Part shown: in pieces, positions 18,395-28,506 of the stretch
Numbering within the stretch: the stretch's first letter is position 1
How the letters are laid out: the number at the start of each line of letters is the position of its first letter
Assembly (NCBI GenBank): GCA_029261215.1
Contig: JAJDBT010000073.1
Location: forward strand, 20,558 to 84,557
Reading direction: 5' to 3'
Length of the DNA: 64,000 nt
From: Nitrospirota bacterium
GTDB lineage: Bacteria > Nitrospirota > Nitrospiria > SBBL01 > JAADHI01
Program-made: the position numbers and the translations under genes
Notes under the pieces: model-generated
The model's database searches: none
Told to the model about the DNA's origin: nothing
The model's input: only the letters and a program-made list of their open reading frames with translations

Positions 18395-19855
18395 ATGTCT
18401 GAAGTAAAATTAAAGTTACTATCGTTCACCGGAAAGATGAAGATACTTCACCTTTCTTGGATCGCCTTTTTTCTGAGCTTTTATGTCTGGTTTAACCATG
18501 CGCCTTTGATGGCCTCCATAAGAGAGACCATGAACCTGTCCACCCAGGAGGTTAAAGTCCTCCTGATTTTAAATGTGGCCTTAACCATTCCGGCGCGTGT
18601 CGTCATTGGCATGCTCGTCGATCAATATGGGCCCCGGCGGATGTATACCCTGCTTCTGTTTATCTCAAGTTTTCTCTGCTTTGGATTTGCAATCTCTACT
18701 ACTTTTGAGCAAATGGCGATGATGCGTTTTCTGCTCGGATTTGTAGGTGCGGGTTTCGTCATCGGGATTCGAATGGTCAGCGAATGGTTCCCGGCAAAAC
18801 AGGTTGGGCTTGCTGAAGGCATTTATGGAGGATGGGGGAATTTTGGCTCCGCCGCCGCCGCGATGTCCCTTCCCATGGTTGCGATGTATTTTGGCGGATG
18901 GCGCTATGCCGTCGGCATGACCGGGGTGCTTTCATTGATTTTTTCGGTCATCTACTACTTCTCGGTTTCGGATACCCCCAAAGGTTCGACGTATTTCAAA
19001 CCCAAGAAAAATGGGGCGATGGAAGTCACGAGCGTCGGTGATTTTTATCTCTACATTATTATGAATATCCCCATGTATGCCGCTCTGGCGGTTCTGGCCT
19101 GGAAACTGGGACCGTCGAACCTTGGCTTGATCTCTGAAGTGATTACCAATTCAATCTATGGCGGCTTAACCGCGCTCTATGGCTTCCAGACCTTTCGTGT
19201 GTATCAAATCAACAAACACGTCTTTACTGAAACTGTTCCCGAAATTGAAAAATACAAATTCAAACAAGTGGCAATTCTGGATCTCGCCTATCTGGTCACC
19301 TTTGGTTCAGAGTTGGCAGTGGTTTCGATGCTGCCGTTGTTTTTTAAAGACACCTTTGAGATGTCCCAGGCCACAGCGGGTTTACTCGCATCAGGATATG
19401 CGTTCATGAACTTATTTGCCCGTCCTGGCGGTGGACTCATCAGCGACAAACTGGGCCGAAAACCCACACTCATCTTTCTATTGGTCGGACTTTCTATCGG
19501 ATATTTCATTATGGGACGCATTGATTCAAGTTGGCCGGTACCGCTTGCAGTCATCGTCACGATGTGCTGTTCCTTTTTTGTGCAATCGGGCGAAGGCGCT
19601 GTTTTTGCGATGGTGCCCCTGGTCAAACGACGTCTCACCGGACAAGTCGCTGGCATGGCGGGAGCCTATGGCAACGTGGGCGCGGTGACCTTTTTGACCG
19701 TACTTTCCTTTGTATCGCCTCAAGTATTTTTTACGGTCATCGGCGCGGCGGCCATTGTGTCTCTCGGTGCCGTACTCCTCTTTCTTGAAGAACCGGAGGG
19801 GACAATGTCCGAAGTGCTGCCTGACGGAACAGTTCAAATGATTGAAGTTACTTAA
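18395..19855 (+). CDS. NarK/NasA-type nitrate/nitrite transporter (MFS)
   Basis: 12-TM MFS protein with [55 protein letters not shown] and [35 protein letters not shown] signatures. Confidence 0.9.
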   Translation: MSEVKLKLLSFTGKMKILHLSWIAFFLSFYVWFNHAPLMASIRETMNLSTQEVKVLLILNVALTIPARVVIGMLVDQYGPRRMYTLLLFISSFLCFGFAISTTFEQMAMMRFLLGFVGAGFVIGIRMVSEWFPAKQVGLAEGIYGGWGNFGSAAAAMSLPMVAMYFGGWRYAVGMTGVLSLIFSVIYYFSVSDTPKGSTYFKPKKNGAMEVTSVGDFYLYIIMNIPMYAALAVLAWKLGPSNLGLISEVITNSIYGGLTALYGFQTFRVYQINKHVFTETVPEIEKYKFKQVAILDLAYLVTFGSELAVVSMLPLFFKDTFEMSQATAGLLASGYAFMNLFARPGGGLISDKLGRKPTLIFLLVGLSIGYFIMGRIDSSWPVPLAVIVTMCCSFFVQSGEGAVFAMVPLVKRRLTGQVAGMAGAYGNVGAVTFLTVLSFVSPQVFFTVIGAAAIVSLGAVLLFLEEPEGTMSEVLPDGTVQMIEVT

Positions 19856-19879
19856 TTTAAATTGCATTAAACATTGCGA

Positions 19880-19920
19880 CGCCAGGGCGGTTTGGTTAAG
19901 ATCGTCCTGGCGTTTTTTTT
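19880..19920 (+). terminator. Intrinsic terminator between transporter and kinase genes
   Basis: CGCCAGGGCG...CGTCCTGGCG followed by TTTTTTTT. Confidence 0.85.
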
Positions 19921-19941
19921 ACCTGATCGGAGATAAAGCCG

Positions 19942-21648
19942 GTGTCTGGAAAACTGGAAGTCAGGGTTGGGCAGTACAGCATTGCGGGAATAAAAACCCG
20001 CAATGACGACTCCTGCGGCATCGAAATCCCTGAAGAAAATTTACGCATGACAAAAGGAATCGCTCTCGTCATCGCCGATGGGATGAGCGGCAGTGAGGGG
20101 GGAAAAGAAGCCGCAGAGGCCTGCGTACTCGGTTTTTTGGCCGATTATTACAGCACACCCGAGTCATGGACTGTCAAAAAATCGGGAGGTAAAGTCCTTG
20201 GGGCGCTCAACCGTTGGCTTTGTAGTCAGGGCCAGCATCAACACGGCTCTTCAAAAGGCATGGTCACCACGTTCAGTGCACTCATTATTAAATCCACCAC
20301 AGCGCATTTGCTCCACGTGGGCGATACCCGGATTTACCGGCTTCGGGGAAAGGATCTGGAATGTCTGACCCGTGACCATCGCGTCGTGATTAGCGCTGAG
20401 AAACAATATCTTTCGCGCGCGATGGGGATCGATGTTGACCTTCATATCGACTATAAGAGCATCCCCGTTGAAAAAGGCGATCTCTTTATGCTGCTCACAG
20501 ACGGCGTGCACGAGTACCTTTCGCGGGAAGAGCTCCTTGCTTTACTCAATAAAGACGAAGATCCGGAAAAAACGGTCCATCAGATCATCGAACAGGCTGC
20601 TAAAAAAGGCAGTCACGACAACCTAACCTGCCAAATCATTATCGTCGATAAACTGCCGCTGCATAACAAAGAAGACCTTTATCAAAAACTCACCGAACTC
20701 CCCTTTCCACCACCGCTTGATCCCGGCATGGTACTTGATGGCTATCGCATCATTCGGGAACTTCATGCCAGTAAACAAACCCAGATTTACCTTGCGCTCG
20801 ATACGGAAACGGGGACAAAAGTCGTCCTTAAAACCCCTTCCGTTAATTTTGAAGACGACCCTGGATATATCGAACGCTTTTTGCACGAGGAGTGGGCTGG
20901 CAGACGTTTACACTCTACACACATATTAAAAATTCTGGAATTAAATCGGCGGAGAAGCTGCCTCTATTTTGTCACGGAATATGTGGAAGGAGAGACGCTT
21001 CGCCAATGGATGTCCGATCACCCGCATCCTTCCATCATACAAGTGAGAAAAATCGTCAATCAGGTCGTCACGGGCCTCATGGCCTTTCACCATATGGAAA
21101 TGATTCATCGCGATTTAAAACCGGACAATCTCCTGATCGATCCCAATGGCACGGTCAAAATCATCGATTTTGGCTCAAGTAAAATCGCCGGAATTGAAGA
21201 AATTGCCGTACCCTGGGAGCGAAGCCATTTGCTCGGCACGCGAAACTATACGGCCCCTGAATACCTGCTCGGCTCCGCAGGGACGGAACATTCCGACCTT
21301 TTTTCTCTCGCGGTCATCACCTATGAAATGCTCACTGGGAAACTCCCCTACAAAGAAGAATTAAACACAAAAAACATCACCCGAATTTCTTACACTCCGG
21401 CGCGTCGTTTCAATTCAGAAATCCCCCTTTGGCTAGACCTTACCCTGGAAAAGGCCCTGGAAATAAACCCCATCAACCGCTACACCGTTCTTTCCGAATT
21501 TTTGTATGACCTCTCCCACCCCAATCCCGCGTTTCTTAGTAAAGAGGTGCTCCCCCTTCTTGAAAGAGATCCGATCAGTTTTTGGAAAAGACTCGTTGTT
21601 TTACTCATTGTCATCAATATTGTGCTGCTTTATTTTTTATCGCGATAG
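19942..21648 (+). CDS. Bifunctional PP2C-type phosphatase / Ser-Thr protein kinase with C-terminal TM anchor
   Basis: PP2C motifs (ALVIADGMSGSEGG, LLHVGDTRIYRL, HDNLTCQIIIV), kinase motifs (IHRDLKPDNLL, IIDFGSS, GTRNYTAPE), terminal LVVLLIVINIVLLYFLSR. GTG start. Confidence 0.93.
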   Translation: MSGKLEVRVGQYSIAGIKTRNDDSCGIEIPEENLRMTKGIALVIADGMSGSEGGKEAAEACVLGFLADYYSTPESWTVKKSGGKVLGALNRWLCSQGQHQHGSSKGMVTTFSALIIKSTTAHLLHVGDTRIYRLRGKDLECLTRDHRVVISAEKQYLSRAMGIDVDLHIDYKSIPVEKGDLFMLLTDGVHEYLSREELLALLNKDEDPEKTVHQIIEQAAKKGSHDNLTCQIIIVDKLPLHNKEDLYQKLTELPFPPPLDPGMVLDGYRIIRELHASKQTQIYLALDTETGTKVVLKTPSVNFEDDPGYIERFLHEEWAGRRLHSTHILKILELNRRRSCLYFVTEYVEGETLRQWMSDHPHPSIIQVRKIVNQVVTGLMAFHHMEMIHRDLKPDNLLIDPNGTVKIIDFGSSKIAGIEEIAVPWERSHLLGTRNYTAPEYLLGSAGTEHSDLFSLAVITYEMLTGKLPYKEELNTKNITRISYTPARRFNSEIPLWLDLTLEKALEINPINRYTVLSEFLYDLSHPNPAFLSKEVLPLLERDPISFWKRLVVLLIVINIVLLYFLSR

Positions 21649-21730
21649 TTTTCTCAGAACCAGGGCATCGATATCCCTGCCTTGAATCTATCTATCTGTA
21701 AATACATGCACTTACAGCTGTTTTGTATCC

Positions 21731-21760
21731 TTGACAGCATGAGACCCCTTGTTGTATTTT
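21731..21760 (+). promoter_or_regulatory. Candidate sigma70 promoter for the ABC/DUF4340 operon
   Basis: TTGACA - 18 nt - TATTTT. Confidence 0.4.
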
Positions 21761-21817
21761 GACCGGTTGATGCACGCTTTTGACATAAAATTCATTTAGA
21801 ACAGGCCATAAAAAAGC

Positions 21818-22828
21818 ATGATTTCTGTCCAACATCTTGGGAAACGCTACGGAGACGTCATCGCCATTGATGACATCAACTTTACAGTGAATAAAGGGGA
21901 AGTCCTTGCGTTTTTAGGTCCGAACGGAGCAGGAAAAACGACCACAATGCGGATTCTCACCTGCTTCATGCCAGCCACAAGCGGAACGGCAACAATCGCC
22001 GGACACGATATTTTTGAAGAACCGATGGAGGTCAAACGCCGAATTGGCTATTTACCCGAAACCCCGCCGCTCTACCCGGAAATGACCGTCATCGAATACC
22101 TCAGATTTGTGGCCAAAATAAAGGGTCTTTCAAAAACAGAACAGAAAAAGGGACTCATCAGCGCCATCGAAAAAACGGGGCTCACAGAGGTCTCAAAACG
22201 ACTCATTGGCAATCTTTCAAAAGGATTCCGTCAACGTGTCGGACTGGCGCAGGCCCTGATCCACAATCCCGACGTGCTCATCCTGGATGAACCCACTGTG
22301 GGGCTCGATCCTCGGCAAATTATTGAAATCAGGGAATTGATTAAACAATTGGCGGGTGAACACACCATTATTTTATCCACCCACATTCTTCCGGAAGCCA
22401 CGGCTGTTTCAAAAAAAGTGGTGATTATCAATCGCGGCCGAATCGTCGCGGTGGATTCACAAGAGCATCTTTCCTCTCAGGTGAGAAAATCTGAAAAAAT
22501 ATCACTGCGCATTCGTCGTGGAAGCTCGGACACGGCTCATAAAATTCAATCCATTGACGGTGTGATTCGCGTGACGGCCCAGGCGGAATCCGACGAAGAC
22601 GAATCGAGCTTTATTGTGGAATCCGATTTAGGGCAGGATATTCGGGAACGGGTTTCAAAAACGGTTGTGGAGGAAGGCTGGGGCCTTTTGGAAATGAAGC
22701 CGCTTGTTTTAAGTCTGGAGGAAGTCTTCCTTCAACTGACGACGGAAGAACAAGGGATTTCTCCGGAAGATTCCGCCGATTTAGGCACACCTAGTTCATC
22801 CGATACCTCCCAAGAGACCACCGCATGA
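21818..22828 (+). CDS. ABC transporter ATP-binding protein (GldA-like)
   Basis: Walker A GPNGAGKTT, signature LSKGFRQRVGLAQAL, Walker B VLILDEPTVGLDP. Confidence 0.92.
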   Translation: MISVQHLGKRYGDVIAIDDINFTVNKGEVLAFLGPNGAGKTTTMRILTCFMPATSGTATIAGHDIFEEPMEVKRRIGYLPETPPLYPEMTVIEYLRFVAKIKGLSKTEQKKGLISAIEKTGLTEVSKRLIGNLSKGFRQRVGLAQALIHNPDVLILDEPTVGLDPRQIIEIRELIKQLAGEHTIILSTHILPEATAVSKKVVIINRGRIVAVDSQEHLSSQVRKSEKISLRIRRGSSDTAHKIQSIDGVIRVTAQAESDEDESSFIVESDLGQDIRERVSKTVVEEGWGLLEMKPLVLSLEEVFLQLTTEEQGISPEDSADLGTPSSSDTSQETTA

Positions 22829-23595
22829 AAAATATCATCACACTCATTGGCAAGGAATTGCATTTATATTTTATCTCCCCGATTGCCTATGTCGTCGCCA
22901 TGGTTTTTCTCTCTGTATCCGATTTTTTATTTTACAATCAGATACAGCATTTTTCAGGTCTTTCGATGCGGATGATGCAGTTTCAAAACAGTCTTCCTGA
23001 ACTCAATCTTCACGATGCCGTCTTTCGACCGACTCTGCTCAACATGGGGGTTATTTTACTTTTGATTGTGCCCTTGCTCACCATGCGGCTTTTTGCCGAA
23101 GAAAAAAAAGGCAGAACCAGCGAACTTCTCATGACCTCCCCCATTAATATTACGGAGATTGTAATCGGAAAATTTATCGCCGTCATGATCGTCTACCTGC
23201 TGCTGCTCCTACTCTCACTGCACTTGCCTTTGATGCTTTCCATCGTGGTCGAAGTTTCCTGGCCGCCGCTTTTTGCCAGTTACCTGGGGCTTTTCCTCAT
23301 GGGCGGGGTTTTTCTTTCGATGGGGCTTTTCGCCTCGGCGCTCACCGATAACCAAATGATCGCCGCCGTCATCTCTTTTGGCATTCTCATCGGGCTTTGG
23401 ATTATGGGCGCAACGGCCCACTCTGTCGGAGAATCGACGTTAGGAATCATTGCCAATTATTTATCTATTTCAAAACATCTGGATCAATTCGTCAAAGGGC
23501 TGATTAGCACACAAAGTCTGACTTATTTTATCTCGATGACTGCTTTGGGTCTCTTTTTAACGCATCGGGTTGTTGAATCAGAACGATGGAAATAG
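22825..23595 (+). CDS. ABC-2 type permease (GldF-like)
   Basis: ATGA overlap with the ATPase; 6-TM pattern with MRLFAEEKKGRTSELLMTSPI. Confidence 0.88.
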   Translation: MKNIITLIGKELHLYFISPIAYVVAMVFLSVSDFLFYNQIQHFSGLSMRMMQFQNSLPELNLHDAVFRPTLLNMGVILLLIVPLLTMRLFAEEKKGRTSELLMTSPINITEIVIGKFIAVMIVYLLLLLLSLHLPLMLSIVVEVSWPPLFASYLGLFLMGGVFLSMGLFASALTDNQMIAAVISFGILIGLWIMGATAHSVGESTLGIIANYLSISKHLDQFVKGLISTQSLTYFISMTALGLFLTHRVVESERWK

Positions 23596-23617
23596 GATCG
23601 TATTACAGTGAGTTGTT

Positions 23618-25156
23618 ATGGCTTTGAATAAAAAAATCACAGCATTATTCGGCGTCTCAGGGATTTTGTTTGCGCTTGCCGGACTCTTTGTTTTTACGAT
23701 TTTTGGCGAAAAGGTGGGACTTTACACCACGCTTGAGCTCTTGGCGCTCATCCAACTGAGTGTCTTTTTTATCTCCCATTTTGAAACACTGAAAGATTTT
23801 TCGAGTCAGCGCTCGACGAAGTTTGGCGCCAACAGCTTTTTGATGGTCGTGATGTTTATTGCGATTTTATCTATTCTGAATTTTATTCTGGCGCGTCACG
23901 AAGTCCGATTTGATTTATCAGATTCGGGCAGCTTCTCACTCTCTCCCCAAACGGAAAGTATCCTGAATAACCTTCAAACAGATGTCAAAATGACGGGTTT
24001 TTTCAACGAAGAGAGCAAATATCGAAATACGGCCAAAGATCTGCTCGAAAACTACACACGACAAAGCCAAAAGGTCAGCTACGTCTTCGTCGATCCGGAT
24101 AAAAAACCCTCACTCGTTAAACAATACGGGGTCACAGACTACGATAAAGTGGTTGTTGAATCCGAAGGACGTTCTGTCATTGCCCGTGATATTACGGAAG
24201 AAGCCCTGACCTCAGCGCTCATCCGAACCAGCCGAGAGAAGGAGAAGACCTTTTATTTTATTGAAGGACATGGGGAACGCGACATTGACAATACGGAACG
24301 GGATGGGTACAGCTTAATCAAAGAAACCCTGGAAAAACAGGGTTTTACGCTAAAAAAGCTCTTGTTATTGTCTGAAAAAGAGATCCCTGAAAATGCCGAT
24401 CTTGTCGTCATCGCCGGACCAAAACGCCCCTTCTCTAAAGAAGAACTTGAGGCTTTAAAACACTATCTGGATCAAAAAGGTCAGCTCTTTCTTGCCATTG
24501 ATCCAATGCAGGACACAGGCTTTGAAGTGTTTTTGGCACAATGGGGCATTCGACTTAAAAATGATATCATTCTGGATCCTGGTTCCGGTCTCGGGGCAGC
24601 CATCCCGACCATTAGTCCCGGCGCCTATCCTCTACACGACATGACTAAAGACTTTAACCTTGCTACTTTTTTCCCGATCACACGATCAGTCTCCTTTGAC
24701 CTTGTTCAAGCCTCTGGCGCGCAATTTTCACCCTTTCTGCAATCCGGCGCTGAAACCTGGCTGACGGAAGAGGTTGAGGGCGATCTCTCCGTCGATCCGG
24801 TACGAGACCGGAAAGGACCCATTATTTTTGGCGGCGTTTTAACCTCAAACCCGGAGGAAGCAAACACCGGACCAGATGTCCCCAGATCGATGCGGATGGT
24901 CATTGTCGGCGACTCCGATTTTGGTTCAAACGGCGTTGCACGTGCGGCGGGAAATGCAGACCTCTTTCAAAATATTATCAGTTGGCTCGCAGATGAAGGA
25001 GACCTTGTCTCCATCCGCCCAAAAGAAATCCCCACCACGACACTCCTTTTAAATGAAAAACAAACCGGGGTCATTTTTGCTGTTTCGGTACTGATCCTCC
25101 CCTTGGGCATTATGGGTATGGGCATGCTCATTTGGCAAAAAAGGCGACGGCTGTGA
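23618..25156 (+). CDS. GldG-family ABC-associated auxiliary protein
   Basis: N- and C-terminal TM helices around a large domain with RFDLSDSGSFSLSPQTESIL and YFIEGHGERD. Confidence 0.85.
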   Translation: MALNKKITALFGVSGILFALAGLFVFTIFGEKVGLYTTLELLALIQLSVFFISHFETLKDFSSQRSTKFGANSFLMVVMFIAILSILNFILARHEVRFDLSDSGSFSLSPQTESILNNLQTDVKMTGFFNEESKYRNTAKDLLENYTRQSQKVSYVFVDPDKKPSLVKQYGVTDYDKVVVESEGRSVIARDITEEALTSALIRTSREKEKTFYFIEGHGERDIDNTERDGYSLIKETLEKQGFTLKKLLLLSEKEIPENADLVVIAGPKRPFSKEELEALKHYLDQKGQLFLAIDPMQDTGFEVFLAQWGIRLKNDIILDPGSGLGAAIPTISPGAYPLHDMTKDFNLATFFPITRSVSFDLVQASGAQFSPFLQSGAETWLTEEVEGDLSVDPVRDRKGPIIFGGVLTSNPEEANTGPDVPRSMRMVIVGDSDFGSNGVARAAGNADLFQNIISWLADEGDLVSIRPKEIPTTTLLLNEKQTGVIFAVSVLILPLGIMGMGMLIWQKRRRL

Positions 25157-26577
25157 GATTCAAAGGCACCATCTTCCTCACCCTCCTGCTTATTTTGCTC
25201 GGATTTTATCTTTATGGCGTAGAGATTCCAAATGCAAAAAAGAAACAAGAAATTCTTTTTAAAGAAGGCAAGCTCTACAATTTCCAACTACATGAGATCT
25301 CCCGGATCACGATTCGTAGCCCCAAGGGAGAAGTGGAATTTGAGTATTTCCCAGGCCACCCCAGCACACCCTGGCGAATTTTTCATCCTGTTGAAACAAT
25401 TGCAAACCAGAACGCAGCCGAAGAGATCGCCACACGTATAGTCGGACTGAAAGCCAGTCGCCTTGTAGAGGCAAAACCGAAAGAACTCAAAGAGTTTGGA
25501 CTCGATCCAGCACCCTATCGTATTCTCGTCACGATTAACCAAACAGATACAGAAGTCATCGAAATCGGAGACGAAAACCTAACGGGGACAGACGTTTATC
25601 TTCGCAAAGGAGAAGGAACCAGTCTTTACCTCGTTCCTTCAAGTATTAAAACCTTATTAAATAAAGATTTAAATGAGTGGAGACAACGAGAAATTTTCCC
25701 CTTTGCCCCGGAAGATATTTTTAAGATTAAAATCAGCTCTCCCAGGGGTGATTTAAATCTTAACAAAGAAGAGGACCACTGGGTATTCGAAAGCCAACCT
25801 TCTGAAAAAGAAGGAGGACTCCCTTTAAAAGTCCGTGGAAATCAGGGGGAAATTGCGAATCTTTTGGGAAGCCTCGTCAATTTTCGCGGAGACCGGTTTA
25901 TTGATTTCAAAAAAAATCAGTGGAAAAGCACCTTTGGACCGCCTCTGCTCAAGGTCTTTTTACAACAGCATAAGGTCGAACGTGAAGCCACGTTTTACAA
26001 GGACCAGAGTAATCCGGATATTCTTTATGTTGTCATGAGCGACTTTGACCCCATTTTTCAGATTTCAGAATCTGATTTGGAATCAGTGGATCAACCCTTT
26101 AATCACTATCGGGACAAACGTCTGCTTGCACTCGACTTTCCGGAGCAGATCGCAAGCATCGTGATCAAAAAACCAACAGAATCCTATACGCTTACAAAAA
26201 AGGATGGCCAATGGTGGATTATTCAGGGTAATGAGAAACCCAGAGAAGCAAAGGCGCTCAACAGGATTTCTCGTCTGCAAACGGACTTGTACCATCTTCA
26301 ACTTGATACATTTAAAGATGGCATGGATAGCCCGTCTATAGAAACTGGACTGAAAAACCCTCAACTTTCAATCTTCCTAAAAGATCAAAATGGCCTTACG
26401 CTTGGAGAATTAGATTTTGGCCGGATAAAAGAAGAAATGATCTTTGGAAAAAGCACAGGACAACCCCATCCATTTTTACTCAATAAAGCCTTTTTAAAAA
26501 TCATCCCTCATGCTGAAAGATTACTCATCGAAGATCAAAAACCAGAAGAACCGGGACAATTTCAAGCCACAGAGTAG
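25153..26577 (+). CDS. DUF4340 domain protein
   Basis: N-terminal TM and DUF4340-type repeats (ISRITIRSPKGEVEFEY..., IASIVIKKPTESYTLTKKDGQWWI). GTG 25153 overlaps the previous stop. Confidence 0.8.
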   Translation: MRFKGTIFLTLLLILLGFYLYGVEIPNAKKKQEILFKEGKLYNFQLHEISRITIRSPKGEVEFEYFPGHPSTPWRIFHPVETIANQNAAEEIATRIVGLKASRLVEAKPKELKEFGLDPAPYRILVTINQTDTEVIEIGDENLTGTDVYLRKGEGTSLYLVPSSIKTLLNKDLNEWRQREIFPFAPEDIFKIKISSPRGDLNLNKEEDHWVFESQPSEKEGGLPLKVRGNQGEIANLLGSLVNFRGDRFIDFKKNQWKSTFGPPLLKVFLQQHKVEREATFYKDQSNPDILYVVMSDFDPIFQISESDLESVDQPFNHYRDKRLLALDFPEQIASIVIKKPTESYTLTKKDGQWWIIQGNEKPREAKALNRISRLQTDLYHLQLDTFKDGMDSPSIETGLKNPQLSIFLKDQNGLTLGELDFGRIKEEMIFGKSTGQPHPFLLNKAFLKIIPHAERLLIEDQKPEEPGQFQATE

Positions 26578-26706
26578 AAGATCAAACATGCTTTTTCACT
26601 TCCTTTTTAAATACAGTAAAGTTATAATGAATGTGCGTAGTGTCTCAGTTTGAAAATTCCCAAATACCTCATGCTCGTGAAAATGGGCATCCAAATGTTT
26701 GCACTG

Positions 26707-26735
26707 CTGGATTCCTGCGTGAGTGAGGATGACAA
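26707..26735. repeat. Possible degenerate REP-like intergenic repeat
   Basis: CTGGATTCCTGCGTGAGTGAGGATGACAA resembles common 'ggattcctgc...gaatgaca' dispersed repeats; only copy in window. Confidence 0.2.
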
Positions 26736-26752
26736 CTTAAAGGTGGGTCTGA

Positions 26753-26781
26753 TTGACTGGAATCTATTTGTTTGATATATT
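26753..26781 (+). promoter_or_regulatory. sigma70-type promoter for the DksA/TraR gene
   Basis: TTGACT - 17 nt - TATATT about 50 nt before ATG 26832. Confidence 0.5.
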
Positions 26782-26831
26782 CGGAAACTTATACATTGTT
26801 GATATTTTCTCACCCGATAGAGGAATGAATT

Positions 26832-27233
26832 ATGGGAAGTAAAAACACTCAATCAGAATTAACTCAAAAAACTTCGGGACGGCGCTTTGACGAGATCAAA
26901 AAAGACTTGGAAACCCAACGCGCAGATCTCCTCTCGGATGCCGGTCTGGTACAAGATTTAAATGGGAACCAGCGAGGAGAATCGTTCCCTGATTTAAGCG
27001 ACCAAGCTTCGGCTGAAGCCAATCAGAATTTTTCCCTGAGGCTTCGTGAACGAGAACAAAAACTGGTCAAGAAAATTGATGCCGCATTAAGCCGAATTGC
27101 AAATGGAAGCTACGGCATTTGTGAACTCTGTGAAGAAGAAATTGCAATGCCAAGACTAAAAGCACGACCTGTGACAACCTTCTGCATTGAATGCAAGACC
27201 AAACAAGAAGAAGAAGAAAAAAACAGACAGTAG
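26832..27233 (+). CDS. DksA/TraR family C4 zinc-finger protein
   Basis: GSYGICELCEEEIAMPRLKARPVTTFCIECK. Confidence 0.9.
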   Translation: MGSKNTQSELTQKTSGRRFDEIKKDLETQRADLLSDAGLVQDLNGNQRGESFPDLSDQASAEANQNFSLRLREREQKLVKKIDAALSRIANGSYGICELCEEEIAMPRLKARPVTTFCIECKTKQEEEEKNRQ

Positions 27234-27322
27234 TTCCTCACGACTTCAGACTACTTTCGCCTTTCTATCAAAACATACAACGAATAGAGCCGCTGTTATA
27301 AAAATGCTTGAGTTGAAAGACG

Positions 27323-27511
27323 ATGAGGGAAATCGGCGGTTGCTTTCTTGTTTTCCTCGGCATTTTTGGAATTATTTTTTCCATTGCCATTAGTTTTTCA
27401 TATTACTTGCTTCCTCTCGCTTTTATCATCTTTATTTGTTCATTAATTATCGTTTCTTGCGGCTTGGGCACACCCAAGTCTGGAAAAGAGAAAAAAGGAA
27501 AACATGATTGA
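27323..27511 (+). CDS. Small two-TM hypothetical protein
   Basis: 62-codon hydrophobic ORF overlapping the next ORF by 8 nt. Confidence 0.4.
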   Translation: MREIGGCFLVFLGIFGIIFSIAISFSYYLLPLAFIIFICSLIIVSCGLGTPKSGKEKKGKHD

Positions 27512-27752
27512 AATCGGCATGTGGCTACAGACCTCCGCGGGAGAAACCTTGTTAGTCAAAAAAGATGCAAACGGATATCCAGATATTGTTTCATTAGATC
27601 CGGATACTTCATTTGAGGGCGTTAAAGAAAAAAAAGAAAAAGGGAAGTTACTCTATGAAGAATTGACCGGGAAACAATACCCGCATCCCAATGCGACGAC
27701 CCGTCAGGTTTTGTGGGATTTTTTAGAGGTTGCGATACAGCATTTGCCGTAA
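27504..27752 (+). CDS. Hypothetical protein
   Basis: 82-codon ORF with plausible composition; no known domain. Confidence 0.45.
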   Translation: MIEIGMWLQTSAGETLLVKKDANGYPDIVSLDPDTSFEGVKEKKEKGKLLYEELTGKQYPHPNATTRQVLWDFLEVAIQHLP

Positions 27753-27765
27753 AAATGGGGGGAGT

Positions 27766-28506
27766 TTATTCAGGGCTTTCTTCTTCAGAAATGATTTGTT
27801 TCTTTGCAAGTGACAGGTAGACATCCACTTCAGTCCCCTTGGGATCAATTTCCTTCACGGCTTCCCACTCTTTTAAAGCCATGTCAAAAAAACCATTTGT
27901 ATAATAAGTAATACCAAGATGGATCATCGCAGGCGTATAAGTCCGTTTGACCTCTTTTGCCATACGAAATGTATCAATCGCCTCATTGTATGATCCTTTT
28001 TCACGTAAAGTAATTCCCAAACGTGTGATCACATCTACAAAATTAGGCCGCATCGAAAGGGCTTTGCGGTACTGCTCTTCCGCATCCTCAAGCAAACCCG
28101 CTTCAAAATAGGTATTACCCAGTTTAAAGTGCTCATTTGCAAGCTTTCCTTCTAAAAAAGGATCTATTTTGCCTTTGCCATCCCGGCCCTTCTCACTCGC
28201 GAACTTCGCAGCTTTTGAAAAAACAGCCGCCGCCTTTTCATATTGTTCCGTATCATTATAGGCAATCGTCAGGTTCAAAGCTGCCTCTGTGTAATGTGGA
28301 TTAATCTCCAATGCCTTTTTAAAAAAGGTGATGGACTGCTCAAAATCACCGGCCTGATGTTTAATAAATCCGAGGTTGTTATAGATGTCGGCACAGCTAT
28401 TCGGGAGGATCGTGATTAACTCATAAAATAATTTTTCGGCCTCTAAATAACACTCATCCTCAAAATAGAGTTGGGCCTGTTTATATTTATTTTCAAAATC
28501 ACTCAT
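27766..28506 (-). CDS. TPR protein
   Basis: Consecutive TPR units (DIYNNLGFIKHQAGDFEQSITFFKKALEINPHY). Confidence 0.85.
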   Translation of the reverse strand: MSDFENKYKQAQLYFEDECYLEAEKLFYELITILPNSCADIYNNLGFIKHQAGDFEQSITFFKKALEINPHYTEAALNLTIAYNDTEQYEKAAAVFSKAAKFASEKGRDGKGKIDPFLEGKLANEHFKLGNTYFEAGLLEDAEEQYRKALSMRPNFVDVITRLGITLREKGSYNEAIDTFRMAKEVKRTYTPAMIHLGITYYTNGFFDMALKEWEAVKEIDPKGTEVDVYLSLAKKQIISEEESPE

